This document shows, one piece after another, positions 38,401-52,150 of a stretch of 64,000 nt of DNA. Position 1 is the first letter of the stretch; every line of letters starts with the position of its first letter. Source of the stretch: Callaeas wilsoni (lineage: Eukaryota; Chordata; Aves; Passeriformes; Callaeidae); NCBI GenBank assembly GCA_013398955.1, contig VWPU01009715.1:62001-126000 (forward strand), in the 5' to 3' direction. The notes below the pieces were generated by a model. It was not told the origin of the DNA and made no database searches. It worked only from the letters and a program-made list of their open reading frames with translations. A program made the translations under genes and the position numbers.

Positions 38401-41043
38401 AAAATATTAGCTCATGCAAGTTAAAATTCACTTCTATTTCAATGAAAACACCTACTGCAGGCCTTTATCTGCAGACAGTAGGAACCTTTATCTTCCAGCA
38501 CAGCTGAGTATCTTCTCTACCATCCCTGCACTACACAGGCTCCACACCCCAGTCAGGCTCCAGAAATGAACACGAACTAGGGACCACACCAAAATCACAG
38601 AAAGACTCAAGACACTTCATATGTAATGGGGCAAAGAATTCCAGTGCTTCCAAAGCCTTAAGGAAGGACACCTGCTGGAGTAGCTCTAGCTTGTATTTCA
38701 ATCACATAACAGGTTAAATTGTTCCATTGGTTTCACTGTGAATACTGCATTTGACACAAGGTTCAGCACAAACGCAGTCTTGGAGCAAAGCTATTAAATT
38801 TCTTTTCAGCTGCAAAACAGTGAATATTTTTCCCTGACTAAGCAACATAAAATCAAAGTATCAAAGGTTTCCTGACATTTCTAAAATCCAAGTTCTTAAT
38901 TATTGCCATTAATTTCAAGACTGCTCTGAAAACAGTCAGTAACAGTTGCATCCAGCCTGACTTACACAGCTGTCTAACCTACGATCACATTACTTGCCTA
39001 AAACACATGGATTTGCTCTAAAACAAGCAAGAACAACCACTGGCATTCTCCTATTCCTCATTTTTTCCATGCTCTAGCCTTTCTGTTTTGTGTAACAAAT
39101 GCAAAGTGAAGGTCAGAACCTGGAAGTACTTTCCCATGGTGGTCTTGCCTAAACCAGACACGAATCTCTGCAGTCCAATCAGTATTCTGTTGTTCTTTTC
39201 CAAGGTTCAAAGACCAGATCTCCAGATCCCTCTAGATCTGCCAGGAGCATAATGGTACAATTTCCTTCTGAAGGCAAGAGACACCAGTTCAAGCCCACTG
39301 AATTAAAAATCTCTTTTTTGCCCTTTCTTGCTACCTTAGAGACCAACTGCCTTGCATTTGAATTTAGGTCCACCTTTTCTGTTTTGCTCCCTCCAGTCGT
39401 GGTTACACCACACCTGAGCCACAGTTCTGCTTTAATTTCCAAAATCCAGTGTGTATGACACAAGCAAGCCTGCAGACTGAAAATGCCTGCAAGAGCTTCA
39501 GGGACTACAAATGATGATCTAAAAAAATCTCAATGCATTATTAAACACAGACCTCCTGCTTTTAATACACATGACCCAAGGAACTGTGGAGAAATACTTA
39601 AAGGAGACTCATATTTTACACTTTCGTTGCATCCTGCAAACACAGTCAAAGCATTTAATTGAAAAGTCTTACAGTAATACATTTTTGGTTATTCCTCCAA
39701 GCAGTTACCTCATCTAGTCAGGCAACAGTTTGCTCATGTACTGAATATTTTACAACTTCTAACAGTATATTGCTTTTGCTTATCAAGTTATAGGTGAAAC
39801 ACAACATTTCCTTTCAAAGAAAATGTAGTGAAGACTGACAGGGATTTTTTTTAAACTGCATATATTCATAACAATATACCATAACTTAGATTTTTTTGAC
39901 ATTTGTTTTCCTCGATATATTTTTTACATTATTTGTAATTATTACTGATATACATAGAAAATCATTCCAAGATAGGCTAAAATAGAATACATCCAATTAA
40001 AGGTTCTGTTCAGGAAGATACATTAACTTCACAGATGATGTTATCACATCCCAAAATTGTGCTGTGAACACAAACACCATTCAAAACCATGACAAATACC
40101 CATAATCAAAGTATGTGTTGGGAAAATTTTTATTCATTTACTTTTTTGTTTATTTATTTGAGAGAAAAAAGGAAGTCCAGAATTTATCAGCTGGAAACGA
40201 CAGGCAAGAGAATATAACTTGGAACTCATGAAGTCTGGGGATATGCATGTATTTTCAAGGGCCATCGAAGATTATTTATATTCAGCAAAACACAATTATG
40301 ATTTTGAAATGGACTGAAAACAGAAATGTAAATCAAGCTGGCAGTATATTTCTACTCTCCAAGCAGCTACAGCTTGATTGTTTGTGTTACTACCTACACC
40401 AGCCTAAGGACTAGTCAGGACCCAATACAACCTGAGACAAAAAAGGGCATTACCTATAGGGGGGCGGGTAGGTCTAATTACAGTAAGATGGTAAAAGTAT
40501 GACTGATTACAACACAATGACTCGTTATGGGGACATGTATTTATATATTAATTCCACATTCAGCAAAATCATCTGTCAAAAATTTATGGCAAAAATTCTC
40601 AGGTCTTATGTGAATGAATGCAGATTGTTTCAGAAAGACTAGTTTGAGACAGGCAGCTCCACATTTTAATTACACAAAATCCACGTGTAAAATTTAGTGG
40701 TCACTGTTTAACATGTCACTGAATGCTGGAAGTGCTGCATGACGAAGGCAATAAAAATCTGAGGTACAAGACACAGAAAAGAACAACCAAGACCAGTCAG
40801 GCTAAGACAGGGCCAAACTCAGTACTAGTGTTGAGAACAGAGCAGACACAGGAAACAAAGATGTAACTGAAATGATGGATTTACAAACCCAATACAAACT
40901 TTCCTCCTTGAACAGCATCTTGAAGTTCCATAGTAAACCCAGCCCTTCTCACTGGTAACTTCTGAGCATCAAATCCCAAAGCTAAATTCTAAAGCTGGGA
41001 CGAATGCAGGCCTCCTAACAAGACAAATCCTAGAGTGCCAGAC
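35406..41043 (-). other. ZFYVE28 first coding intron, segment without recognised genes
   Basis: AT-rich unique sequence, with a short (CAA)n run at 37321-37340. 39110-39480 is slightly more GC-rich with short open frames on both strands. No family recognised anywhere in it. Confidence 0.7.
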
Positions 41044-41323
41044 ATTTTCAGTGGTGCCCAGGGACAGGACAAGCAGTAATGGCCATAAAATAAAACACAA
41101 CAAGTTTCACTCCAACGTGAGGAAGAACTTTATGTTGAGGGTGGTAGGGCACTGGAACAGGCTGCCCAGGGTGGACGTGGAGCCTCCCTCTCTAGAGACA
41201 TTAAAAATTCACCTGAACACATTCCTATGTAACCTGCTCCAGGTGCCCCCTCCTTGGCAGGGATGTTGGATTGGATGATCTCTAGAGGTCCCTTCCAACC
41301 CTAAACTATTCTGTGATTCTGTA
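41044..41323 (+). mobile_element. CR1 LINE 3' end
   Basis: The plus strand encodes the CR1 ORF2 C-terminus: FSVVPRDRTSSNGHKIKH, then VRKNFMLRVVGHWNRLPRVD, then EPPSLETLKIHLNTFL. After that come the 3' noncoding end GGATGATCTCTAGAGGTCCC and TTCTGTGATTCTGTA. The frame is open over about 75 codons but starts abruptly, so the copy is a severe 5' truncation. It is oriented opposite to ZFYVE28. Confidence 0.92.
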
Positions 41324-44300
41324 AATGAAATAATTTGAATTATGAAAATTACATTAATAGCTCTTGTATATATAAAATTGTATTTGTATAGGAAAACTTC
41401 AAGAAAGCTATACAAGTTATTTTATTCCATAAAGGAAAAACTAAATTACCTGTGAAGTGAGACTTGCTAAATTACCAGAAAAGCTATTACAAACATCTTT
41501 ATTTCCCACAAAATAATTTCATTATGCAAAATATGAAAAACCAGGAGACTGCTAGACTTCCTAATGATTATATATAATGTTTCTTATCAGAGTTGTTTGC
41601 ACTTGTGAAGCACAGACATAGAGAACCTCTCATACATCTCAAATTTCTGCAAAGGAGCTTAGTGAGGCTGTGGTCTGCCACCCCACATGCCACCACCATC
41701 AGGGTGCCATTTGTTCCTCTGTGGTGGCACACGAGTGACTCTGTTCCCGCCCAGCTGGAGCTGCACTCAGCCCAGTATTCCAGGAGGCCCAACAGAGCCT
41801 TGTGATTCCCAAAAGAGAACAAAAGGGGGAAACTTCTCTTACACACCTAATTTCTCTCTGGACAAATAGTTACATAAAAACAAGTACAGCACCTAGAGCA
41901 AGATATACTGCAGGAAAAAAACTGAAAAACCCCAAAAATTAGAATTCAAAGAGAAATGCCCCTTTTCTCTTCCTTCTGCTCAAGCCAGCACTGATTCAGA
42001 ATTCCTCTGCGCATATTGTCCTCTGCAACAGATGGGAAAACTCTCCAGCAGAGCAGCATTACACACTTCAGTAATTAATTGTAGAGGACAACATGACTCT
42101 CATACATCTCATTTTACGCGCCGAGGAATTTCTTCTGACTGGCAATGGATGATGCTCCAATAAAGCCTTGCCTTAGTACCTCACCACAAGCCTCACTCAG
42201 TACAGGAGACTGCAATTTGAAAACGGATGCTGCCCTTGTAACTAACCCACTCAATCACACCAACTTCCAAAAAACCCCACTATAACAAAACATTATCATA
42301 AAAACTTACTGTTTAAGAGGAACACTAGAGCAAATCACTTGAAATCACAAAAGCAAGCTTTGCACTCATTCTCTGGAACACCCCAAAGTCCCTTTCACGC
42401 TGCCACAAGGCAGATGCAATTAGACTCTGTGCAGCTGCAGCACATACAAATTTGGTTTGCAGACTGGTTTGCCTCGCTCCCTGAACCATCTCTCCCCGTG
42501 TGCATGAAGTGCAGCTGCCTGCATTGTACCTCCAAATCTTTCTACAGCGTCACTCTTCCATTTTCCAACCTCCCTCATCCTTCCAACACAAAACACACTG
42601 CTCCTCATCAAAGAACCAAGACTTTTGTGCCGTAAAGGACTGAGCAATTTAAAATATGGAGGGATACTCCAGTGAGTGATTTTTTTTTTGGATGTAAGGC
42701 ATTCAAACGGTACTTATCATGACAGCAAGAGCAGATGAAAAGCAACATGTCAACTGAGCATGGGAACCAGAACATCAGATTTCTGTCAGAGGGAATAATT
42801 ATACTCAAGGCTGTGTTATTGCTTGTAAAAACCATAATAAAACATGGTATATATTCACTGTATCTGATTATGAGAAAAGGTTTTATGCATAAGGTATGTA
42901 CATATTTAATATAACCACCTCCATGCCAGCCCACAGCTTCCCCTTAACACCAAAAGAAAGTCAGGATCCAGTGCTCTACAAGGCTCTTAGTCCTCAATCA
43001 CAGACGATCACTAATCTACCACCCAAGTCACTAATATTAATTTATATACTTTGAAGACATATGAATATACATTCTCAGTGAGAAATTAAATATGTCTGAG
43101 TTTCCTAAGGTGGTAGTTTATTGATTTACATTCCCATATGACTTACTGAGTCCTTTCAGAGGTTTCTAAACCCTTACCCAGCCTAAGCAGAAACTCCACC
43201 TAGACTGGAATAACATGCTCTGAGGATTTTTTTCCCCATTCACAAAATCAGCACAGCTCCTAGCTGGGAAGAGAGTCAAAAGTAGCAGTTTTTCAGATTA
43301 TTTCTCAGGTTTGTCTGTCAGCTTGTGCCAAGAAAAAAATTCATTTAGGCATAAGCAGCCACAGCACCCCAGAAAGAGAGAGGAAAAAAAGCGTAACGCC
43401 AAAGATTTCAGGGGAAAACCAAAATTTGGTAGAATCAAATCACAGCCCATTCCCCTGAGAACTGGGCATTAAGAATCTGATCCAGTTTTAATGAGTCCAC
43501 ACCTGAAGACCAAGTAAAAAGACAAAATCCTGCAAAGACAAAGCATAGCCTGTAACCAACGTATTGCAGACACTGCCTTCAGAACTTTTCAGTTCTGTGC
43601 AGCAGATGGCTTAGCTACACCAAAATACTCCTGAAGTACAAGATGTGTCCATTCATGGAAGCTCTTGTTACTTGATTTTCCCATTTGTCCTCTAGGATCA
43701 GGCTGCTGAGACAGCACTGTGCCAACACACCATTTCTCCTCAGAGAAATATTAACATACTGAAGTGGAAAAGCTGACATCATACTTGATGGCTCCAAAAC
43801 TACACATGGATTAGCAGTAGAAACCCCAAACAAACAACAAAGAAAACAATAAACCACACCAAAACAAACCAACAAAAGAAAACCACCCCAAAATCAAAAC
43901 AACAAACAAATAAACCAACCTACCCAGAAAAACAGGTAAAAGGTAAAGAACCAAGGCTAATTTTAATAAAAAATAGTAGTCATGTGCTAAGGGAAATAGA
44001 TGTACTGGTTTGGTTGGCGACTGCACCAAGAAAGAAGCCTATGAACTGAGATCAAACCAATAAAGATTAAAACATTGGTTGGACAGAGATAGAGAGAAGA
44101 ATCTCCTGAAAACTACATCTATTACTGGGGCAAAGTATCTGTCAATTTTTTCCCAATAACTGATGGAGAAACCTTGGATTAAAGCTGCATTCTGCCTGTA
44201 ATACAGCTTCACTGAATATACTAAACACATTCCAAAAAACCCTAATCCTTACTTGTATTTTGGCAATACTTCATTCAAGACAACGCCAATGTTCTTGCAT

Positions 44301-46590
44301 CAAGCCAAAACCAACAACCAACAGTTCATGATTATTACCGTGAATTCATCAAGAAACCAGCAATTACAACATATGTTGTTTTGATTTTAAGAAAGGAAAG
44401 TGAAAAGGACACTTCCCGTTCTGAGGAGAAAAAATAATCTAGTCAGTGGAATTTAATTACTTGCTCTAAGTGTAAGTAGTTTTAGTAGTAACATATTGCA
44501 GGATGCATTCATTTGAGTGTATACATTGCTGGATTTATTTTTCCTAATGTCTGACTGAGTCTCTTGGACATGATGGCAAAACTCGCAGTGCAGCAAATTC
44601 AGAGGACTGAGAAGAAAAGAGAAATGTGAGCTCTCTAAGAGGAAAGAAAGTTTTCCACATACACTCAGGTTTATTCTTTTGGTGGTTTGAAATTTTTCTC
44701 CTTAAAATCAACATCCTAGGAGATTCTCATTACATTGCCATAAAAAGGTGTGTTAATTTATTATATAAATTTCTGATATGATAGCTGTAAAATAATTTTA
44801 GAGAATCCGATGACCCGCTAATCCATCACAGTTCACATCTGCACCAGTAGAAGTTCAAATACAGCACTGGGGCAGCAAGACATTTCTGAGGATCTTGACA
44901 TCTGGTTTCTAAACCCACAAAAAGCTGTTATGGTTATTTTGGCTCAGTTTAAAAACAAACTACTGAACCTCTGCAGCATACTGGGGAAAAAATGTTTAAA
45001 GCTGGTTTATGTGCAAGAATCTATTATAATGTAGCATTATACATAAGGTTCCCCAGTGACTGCTCCACACAGAAAAGGTTAAATTGCTTAGAGAACTGTT
45101 TTGTAAGATGCTAGAAAATGCACCCATCCTGTTTCTTATTGCAAGCCATTGCCATTCAGACATCGTACCACCCTACCAAGATAAGTATGAACTCATTTGC
45201 ATATACCCAGGTGAAATTTTGCACGGAGCAATAATAAACTACAAAGAAATTTCAAAAAAATGCTAATTAGCTTCCACATCCAGCATTCCAGAACACAGTA
45301 AAATAGCTCTGTCTAAGAAATAGCTGCATTCCTGTTCTTTCAGCAGCCTGCAGCATATGGATGAACAGCCAGGCTGAAGGCAGACTTTGACAGATTTACT
45401 GATTTATATACAAGGGGGAAAAAATTTTGCTGGTTGCCATTGGAAAAGTTCAAATAAAGCACCAAACTGACAGATTGAACTGATTTCTGATAATGAACTG
45501 ATAAAGCAGAATGCCTGTTACAAAGTTGAAATAAAATTTCTTAACTCTTTGCTTATTCTATGTATCTCACATACACAAAACTGGTTTTTTGCAACATCTA
45601 CTCTTTCAATGGCACTTTGAAAGAGTGAATATAAAAAAAATGCTGAACACATTTCAGGTGGACATTACAACAGTGTCTTAACACCAGAAAAAGTGGGTCT
45701 TCACAGGTTTTATGCCACTGCTCATAATTAATATCTTCCATCTTTTGGCTATTGGCAAAACAACTAATTTCATTCCAGCTTGGCAATAACCTAAGTAATT
45801 AGAGTTTTCAAAAAACTGCTGAATCCTTTTCTACAGTTTAATAACCAACTTTAATACAGTATTTATATTAACGTAGCCTTCATCATGATCTGGCTACGCT
45901 GCAGTGCCCCCAAATCATTCTGAGAAACCATCTCCAGCTTCAAGACTTCAACTTTGCAGCAAGTGTTAAAGCCAGAAGGAAGAAGCCCAACAAAGAGAAG
46001 GCAAGAAACAGACTGGCTCAGCAGCTCTGCACCAGTCACCAGCTCCACACTGCTCTTTCTCCCTTGCCCTTCTGTAACACTGGGTGAATTCCTTGTCTAC
46101 TTGCTCAGGTGTTCAGTTTTGCTCTTGCTCACCTCCTTTGCAGAAATACCTTTTTTCCTGTATGACATGCAAATTGTAAAGTCTAAGAACATATTATCAG
46201 ACCTAGTAAGACATTTTGCTTTCAGAAGCTGGCTTCTCCTTGTAGGTATAGCCTTTGCAATAATTTGTTGCAGAGCAACAATTACTTAGATTTGTCTTCT
46301 TTGTCAAGAGACTACAGACATGTTACTTTTTGAACATTCAACAAGGAAGGAGAACAAGTCAAAAAAGACAACCTAGAGTTGTCATCTCTGCTTTTACCCA
46401 TCTCTGCTTTTTCTCCAGAAAACAAGCAAACAAAAAATATCATATTCCTGTAGCATTTAGCACATGCTTGGTATCCGATTCATAGGTTCAATGATGATAA
46501 GCAACTTACAGAACACAGGAAGACAGCTCAAGGTGCTCCCCATTTTATTTTAATCAGACAGCAACTAGCATTTCGCCAATTTATAAAGCA
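41324..46590 (-). other. ZFYVE28 first coding intron, segment without recognised genes
   Basis: AT-rich unique sequence. 41640-41800 is a GC-richer unassigned patch. An A/C-rich low-complexity tract lies at 43820-43925. No exon or RNA gene recognised. Confidence 0.7.
43820..43925. repeat. A/C-rich (AAAC)n-like low-complexity tract
   Basis: The plus strand is almost free of T and is composed of degenerate AAAC, AACC and ACAA units. Confidence 0.8.
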
Positions 46591-47200
46591 GTGCTACCCT
46601 TTGACAGGGTAACGCACCTAGCTGATCGAGGGAAGTCAGGTGATGCAACCATTTTGGATTTCAGCAAAGCTTTCGATGCTGTCTCTCAGTATCCCTCTGG
46701 AAAAAAATGTCCAGCACACAGCTGGATAAAAACACGCCACGTGATGGACATCTTCATTAATGATGTGGACGCAGGACTGGAAGGGACACTGAGCAGGTTC
46801 ACAGATGATACAACGCTGGGAGGAGCTGTTGACTCCCTTGAAGGCAGACAGGCCCTGAAGAGAGACCTCCACAAATGAGAGGACTGGGCAATCACCAACC
46901 ATGGGAAGTTCAACAGGGGAAAGTGCCGGATTCTGCTCCTGGGATGGGGCAACCCTGGATGTACGNAGCCCTGGATGTACGGACAGACTGGGCAATGAGA
47001 GGCTGGGGAGCAGTGCCATGGAAAGGGACCTGGGGGTCCTGGTCAGTGGAAAGTTGGATCCGAGTCAGCAGTGCCCTGGCAGTCAGGAGGGACATCCCTG
47101 CCCTGGGGACATCAGGGACAGCACGGCCAGCCGGGCAAGGGAGGGATTGTCCCGCTCTGCTCTGGGCTGGGGCGGCCTCACCTCGAGTCTTGTGTGCTTA
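46591..47200 (+). mobile_element. CR1 LINE reverse-transcriptase fragment with internal deletion
   Basis: The plus strand encodes DRVTHLADRGKSGDATILDF and SKAFDAVS (CR1 RT block A region). It skips most of the next RT segment, then resumes at IFINDVDAGLEGTLSRFTDD with a stop after RDLHK, followed by frames containing GKLDPSQQCPGSQEG. It breaks off near 47200 without the CR1 3' end. An N lies inside it at 46966. The part 46749-46997 is nearly identical, in inverted orientation, to 22073-22306. Confidence 0.88.
46953..46981. other. Single N flanked by a 13-bp duplication: likely assembly seam
   Basis: CCCTGGATGTACG occurs at 46953-46965 and again at 46969-46981, with N at 46966 between. The near-identical CR1 copy at 22073-22306 has this text only once, as expected for one continuous element. 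The simplest reading is two contig ends overlapping by about 13 bases and joined with a placeholder. Confidence 0.85.
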
Positions 47201-50200
47201 ATATTTGGCTGTCTAGCAAATAATGAAGAAAAGTAACAAAACAGAGTGTCTCTTCTAGTAAACCGATCTTTATTGGCATCCTCTGCTAAAAAGATACTGA
47301 AAGGATGCTGCTGCATATTGTTTACATCAGAGGCAATGTAAATAAAAATATTTTTAAATACACACTGACACTTCAGATAGGTTTTCACTTGCAGACTAGA
47401 AATTAAATTAAAAAATCAAGAAATCAAGACAAATAACTGTAGCATACAAATTATAGAACTCATTAAGTCTTTTTTATCTGTATATAAGGAAAACATCAGG
47501 ATTCAAAGGACCATCACATTAATTTATCTGAGATAAATTAATGGCACAAAGTGTGTTAAGCAGGGAGAAGTCAACAAGTGACTTCACAGAGAAATGATGC
47601 CCTTTCAGCCCAGCATCCCTGGAGGCCTCAGAGTGGTCAGAGCTGGACTGTGTCCCCATAGAAAGACCCGGGCAAGGCCTGCATGAACCAGCAGAAAGCA
47701 CCACTGTGAGCCTGACACCTTGATTATTTCACCCCTGGAGCTGGGTAGCACTTACACAATTTAGTAGCAGTCATACCAAGTGTTTTGCAGTAGCATTTGT
47801 TACACGCTTGAAAGCACACAAGAAAAATCATGACTCAGGAAAATGAGGTAAGAAGCAGGCTTTCACAGTTAATGTGTGGTAATTTAATGCACAATAATCT
47901 CAGTTCATGATCACATATTTGAATTAAAATGAACCTTCAAGACAACAAATATTCTAAAAAATTTGCATTTTTAGCACAGAAACCAATGGAACTGAGAATT
48001 GCCACTAGATTGCAGAACTGGAAAATCCCCTTTTCCTCACTGTAGGTGAAAACAGAAAAAACGTGGACTTATTCTGAAAAATGTGACTATACAGTAGGAA
48101 TTTAAAAAAAGAAAATATTTTGAGCAAAAGAGTGAGAGAAGTCTTCATACACATTGGAAAATATGGTTTCGGGGCAGAAAAGAGCCAAAATCCAAACGTG
48201 AAAATAGGAAGTTAAAAACTTGTTTTCAGATTCGTCTAAAGGTGTCACTATCCAGCCAAAGTAAAAGCATGGAACCAATCAAATTCAAAACTCATCTTTA
48301 CAAACTTACATACAACTTTCCTCATTATTTACTCATTAAAGTAAATGAGAAAAAAATGGTATGCCAGCAAGGTAAGTAATTGAATTAATTCAAGCTTCAC
48401 AAGTAACTTTTTCCTCTTTGCAAAAAAACCCCCAAAAAAACGAAAACAAATAATCCAGGCTACCTAAGAAACCATGGAACCTCAATTTTTTTGATGTTCT
48501 GCAGCACTGCCATGTCTTTCTCCTCTCTTGAATTCTTCACTAGAGTCAATTTTACAGATGTTCACAGATACACCAACTGTTGCTGCAGCATGAGGATTAG
48601 AGAAAACACAACCAACACAACAAATAAGATATCCAAACAAGAAACCTTCATATTTGTATTGGCTTTCCCTGTTTATACAGAGGTGTTCAGATGCCTCTAA
48701 GGAAAAGCAGATCCTTTCAATCAAGAACATTTGATGGGAAGCTTCCTTATTCTTTACTCCTTTCATAAAAGCTTGGTTATAAACTTCAATGTTTCACAGT
48801 TCTCAGCTTTATTACACAAGACCTGCCCTTTGCTGAAACCATGTCTCCAAGAAACTTCCTCTACTGATTTCTCATTGAAATAAAATTGTTATTCCACCAA
48901 AGATTGCCCAGTTTTGGAGGAAAAAGTACATCATTAAAACATTGCAAACGTTTCCATATGAAGTTCTCTGCTTTGTACAAGTACACTATTAAATGGCCAT
49001 GTCGGGCAGGTAGGAGCAAACACCAGTAACTCCAGCTACAGCTTTAGGCAGCTGATGTGATATAGATTGCAACCTGAAGCACTGCTAGGCTGGTGACATT
49101 TTGGTAAGGAACCATGATATAAAGAAGCAGTAAGCTGAAAACTATATTGATTAAATAAGACAAGGGGAAAAAAAAGGAAACAGAGAAATGAGGAGGTGCC
49201 CAAGGAAACAGCAGAACTTGCATCCTCTCAACTCTTGCAGCAGGGATTTGCAGTATCATTCAGTTAGTTTTCTCTTACTTTGTTTCTTTTAGGTATCTAA
49301 CTTGCTATTCAAGTGATTAAACACTGCAATTCTTTAAAAGCCATTTTACAAACCTTTTCATTACTCAGAGGCTGTACAAAATAGTATTAAAAAAATAAGA
49401 TGAAAAAGCAGAATGAGCCAACAAATGGATTAAATAAGGAATGGACATCACCAATTTTAATCCTATTTTAACTTTCATGTCTGGTGAACGATGAGAAAAC
49501 TATCACCTTTGGGCCTGGCAACTGCTGTATCAATGTCTGCTACCAGCATTAGCACTGAATCCCTCTGTGACTGTGGAGCAGTTCAAGGACTTTAACAATA
49601 TGATTACAGCCTTTAATTTTCGCCTGCAACTGTATGATTAAGTTTAATAAAACTGTGGTCTACACTGTGACTCACATTCTCGTGTCATCATGAACATTTG
49701 TTGCACTAGACACATAACGTGCCCATCTCGTATGTGGAAAATTAAGGTAACATTTCACTCTCAGAGCACTCCCTTACTGCAAAGCATTGCAATACAGAAG
49801 AACATTTTGAGAATAAAGATCTAAGTGTTTATAAAGCACTTGGAGATTCTTGGATAAAAGATATTATAATTAAAAATTAAATTACTCTAAACTAGTGGGA
49901 GGCTTTTTGCACCTTTCCCTAACAGAGCTCGTGCCCCCGCACACAGCACCACCGCTACAATGCTCCTGCAGAGACTGAATCTAAGCTAATTCCAAAGTTC
50001 AACCCTGCCTGAAGTTACAAATCTGAAACTCTTGCAGCTAGGGAAATTCAGCTCTTTCATGTAACTAAGACTGAAACACTAAATCTGAAGCTTTCAGTCT
50101 CAGTTAGATAAGGAATCAATGTGGTAACCCTTCAGTGAGCTTAAAATGTATTGCTACCATAACTTTTTTATAATTTCAAACAATAAATGCCTACAGAACA

Positions 50201-50783
50201 AATATCATGAATAAGCAGTAAGAAAAGTTACTAAGACATTCAAATAAAAAAAATTGCGAGCACCTGTTCACAAGATTTTTCTTATCATCTGGCACTTTTA
50301 TTACTTGTGAGTCAAGTTAAAAAAGCCCAGAAAGCTTTGCTGAAATAATTTTTCATGTATACAGCAATCATTTCATACAACAGAAGAGCTACATTTCACA
50401 TTTTAAAGCCCACTACATCTGAAATGCTACGCACACACTGTAATGGTCTCTATACTGAAAGTAAAAAGGTTTTAAGGCGGCACTGACATCAACAATTTAT
50501 TGCACAGCTACCAATATGTATATTATGTTTTGTCCTAAAAAGACACAACTCTAAAACGAGACTCTTGGCATTACTGAACATGGGGAGGACAGCAATAACC
50601 ACAAAAATAACAGTTACACACCAGCTGTTGCATAATTTGGAAGCATCAAAAGTTATCCCTTATTTGCCTTTATCATCAAAAGAGGTGTCTGGAAAAAAAG
50701 AAACTTCAGGAATCAGGTCGTCTAAGACCTTACAGGCAACTGAAAATTAATGGGGAAGTCGATCTTCCATACATTTACTAGGA
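47201..50783 (-). other. ZFYVE28 first coding intron, segment without recognised genes
   Basis: AT-rich. 47570-47760 is somewhat GC-richer, without identity. No exon, repeat or RNA gene recognised. Confidence 0.7.
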
Positions 50784-51320
50784 TTATGGCGTGGTTTGGG
50801 TTGGAAGAGACCTTTAAAGGTCATCTAGCCCAATCCCTTTGCAATGAGGGAGGAGTATCTTCAACTAGATCAGATTGCCCAGACCCCATTCAACCTGGCC
50901 TACAATATTTCCAGGGATGGGGGCATCCACGAGTTCCCTGGATAACCTGCTATGGTGCTTTACCACTCTCACAGTATCTATTCCTTATACACAACCTAAA
51001 TCAAAGCCCTCTTAGCTTAAAGCCATTACCCCTTGTCCTATCACAACAGGCCCTATTAAAGAGTCTGTGCCCATTGCTCCTCAGGCCCCCCTTCTGTACT
51101 GAAAAGCTGCAATGAGGTGTCTCTGGAGCCTTCTCTTCTCCAGGCTGAACAACCCCAGCTCTCCCAGCCTGTCACCACACCAAAGAATGCTCCAGCCCCC
51201 TGAGCATCTTTGTGGCCTCCTCTGGACTGACTCCAACAGGTTCCTGTCCTCCCTGTTGGGGGCCCCAGAGCTGGACACAGCACTGCAGGGTGGCATCTCT
51301 CACGAGAGTAGAGCACAAGC
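50784..51320 (-). mobile_element. CR1 LINE, 3' about 0.5 kb
   Basis: The plus strand reads GGTTTGGGTTGGAAGAGACC at the lower end and runs as the reverse complement of the CR1 3' end. The minus strand encodes CVQLWGPQQGGQE, then PEEATKMLRGLEHSL and ELGLFSLEKRRLQRHLI, matching CR1 ORF2 text after the RT domain. It is 5'-truncated with broken frames, in the same sense as ZFYVE28. Confidence 0.93.
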
Positions 51321-52043
51321 TTAAAGCCAGAGCAATGACTTGCAAACACTGTGATACCCAGGAAGTAACAGCTACGTATGTCACACATTTAGGTAACTCC
51401 ATTGGATACCTCGTTATGAAGCATCCTTCAACAGTGGCAAGTGCATGTTTGACAAGGGCAATCTAGATGCCAAAAATCAGAAAATCCACCCAGGACAGAA
51501 GATAATGATTTACATCAGTCAGCTAGTAAGACTTCACCACATAAAACTGCAGCAGTTCTAACCAGTCTTTTTCCCCCCCTCCCATTGAACACGCAAAACT
51601 TGCAGAACAACCTTTGGCTTTTACACAGCCAAGTTTTGGGCAGTCTCCCTCCTTTCTTTTTTGGTTAGGCAAAACAGGAGAACTGTCGTTATAATCTCTA
51701 TTGACAAGAGAAACCTACCCTGAAAAAAGCTAAAGCATCCCTTCCCAAAAGCCTTCTAAATGTTGCATTCAACAGGGAAAGTAAGCTGCTGTGCTGAATA
51801 CAGAACTAAAAAAACCCCAACAAACCCATATATGTCTTTTACAATTACATAACATTACATTCTGTCTCTAAAAAAAACAAAACACAAAAACCAAACAAAC
51901 CAACAAAAAAACACTTCACATAAAAACCTGGCAGATTTTACAAATATTATCTCCCTCCCTTTGCCATCTAAATAGGAAAGACAAGTAGTAAAAAAATAGC
52001 AATTGTTTCAAAATACGTGTAATTTTGAACATATTAACACTTG
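51321..52043 (-). other. ZFYVE28 first coding intron, spacer between two CR1 copies
   Basis: Unique sequence, plus an A/C-rich low-complexity tract at 51870-51914 (CAAA and AAAC units). Confidence 0.75.
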
Positions 52044-52150
52044 ACAGAATCACAGAACAAGCTGGGTTGGAAGGGATCTTTAAAGGACATCTGGTCCAAC
52101 CCCCCTGCTGTGGGCAGGGGCATCTTTCACTGGATCTGGTTGCTCAATAG
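52044..52150 (-). mobile_element. CR1 LINE, very short 3' end
   Basis: The plus strand reads ACAGAATCACAGAACAAGC, then GGGTTGGAAGGGATCTTTAA and CCAACCCCCCTGCTGTGGGC. It fades after GGATCTGGTTGCTCAATAG. Only about 107 bases of the CR1 3' terminus remain, on the minus strand. Confidence 0.88.

Noticed and set aside
41593..41846. GC-richer open frames on both strands as an exon
   Set aside because: No splice-site arrangement or protein family recognised. Overlapping frames on opposite strands point to chance.
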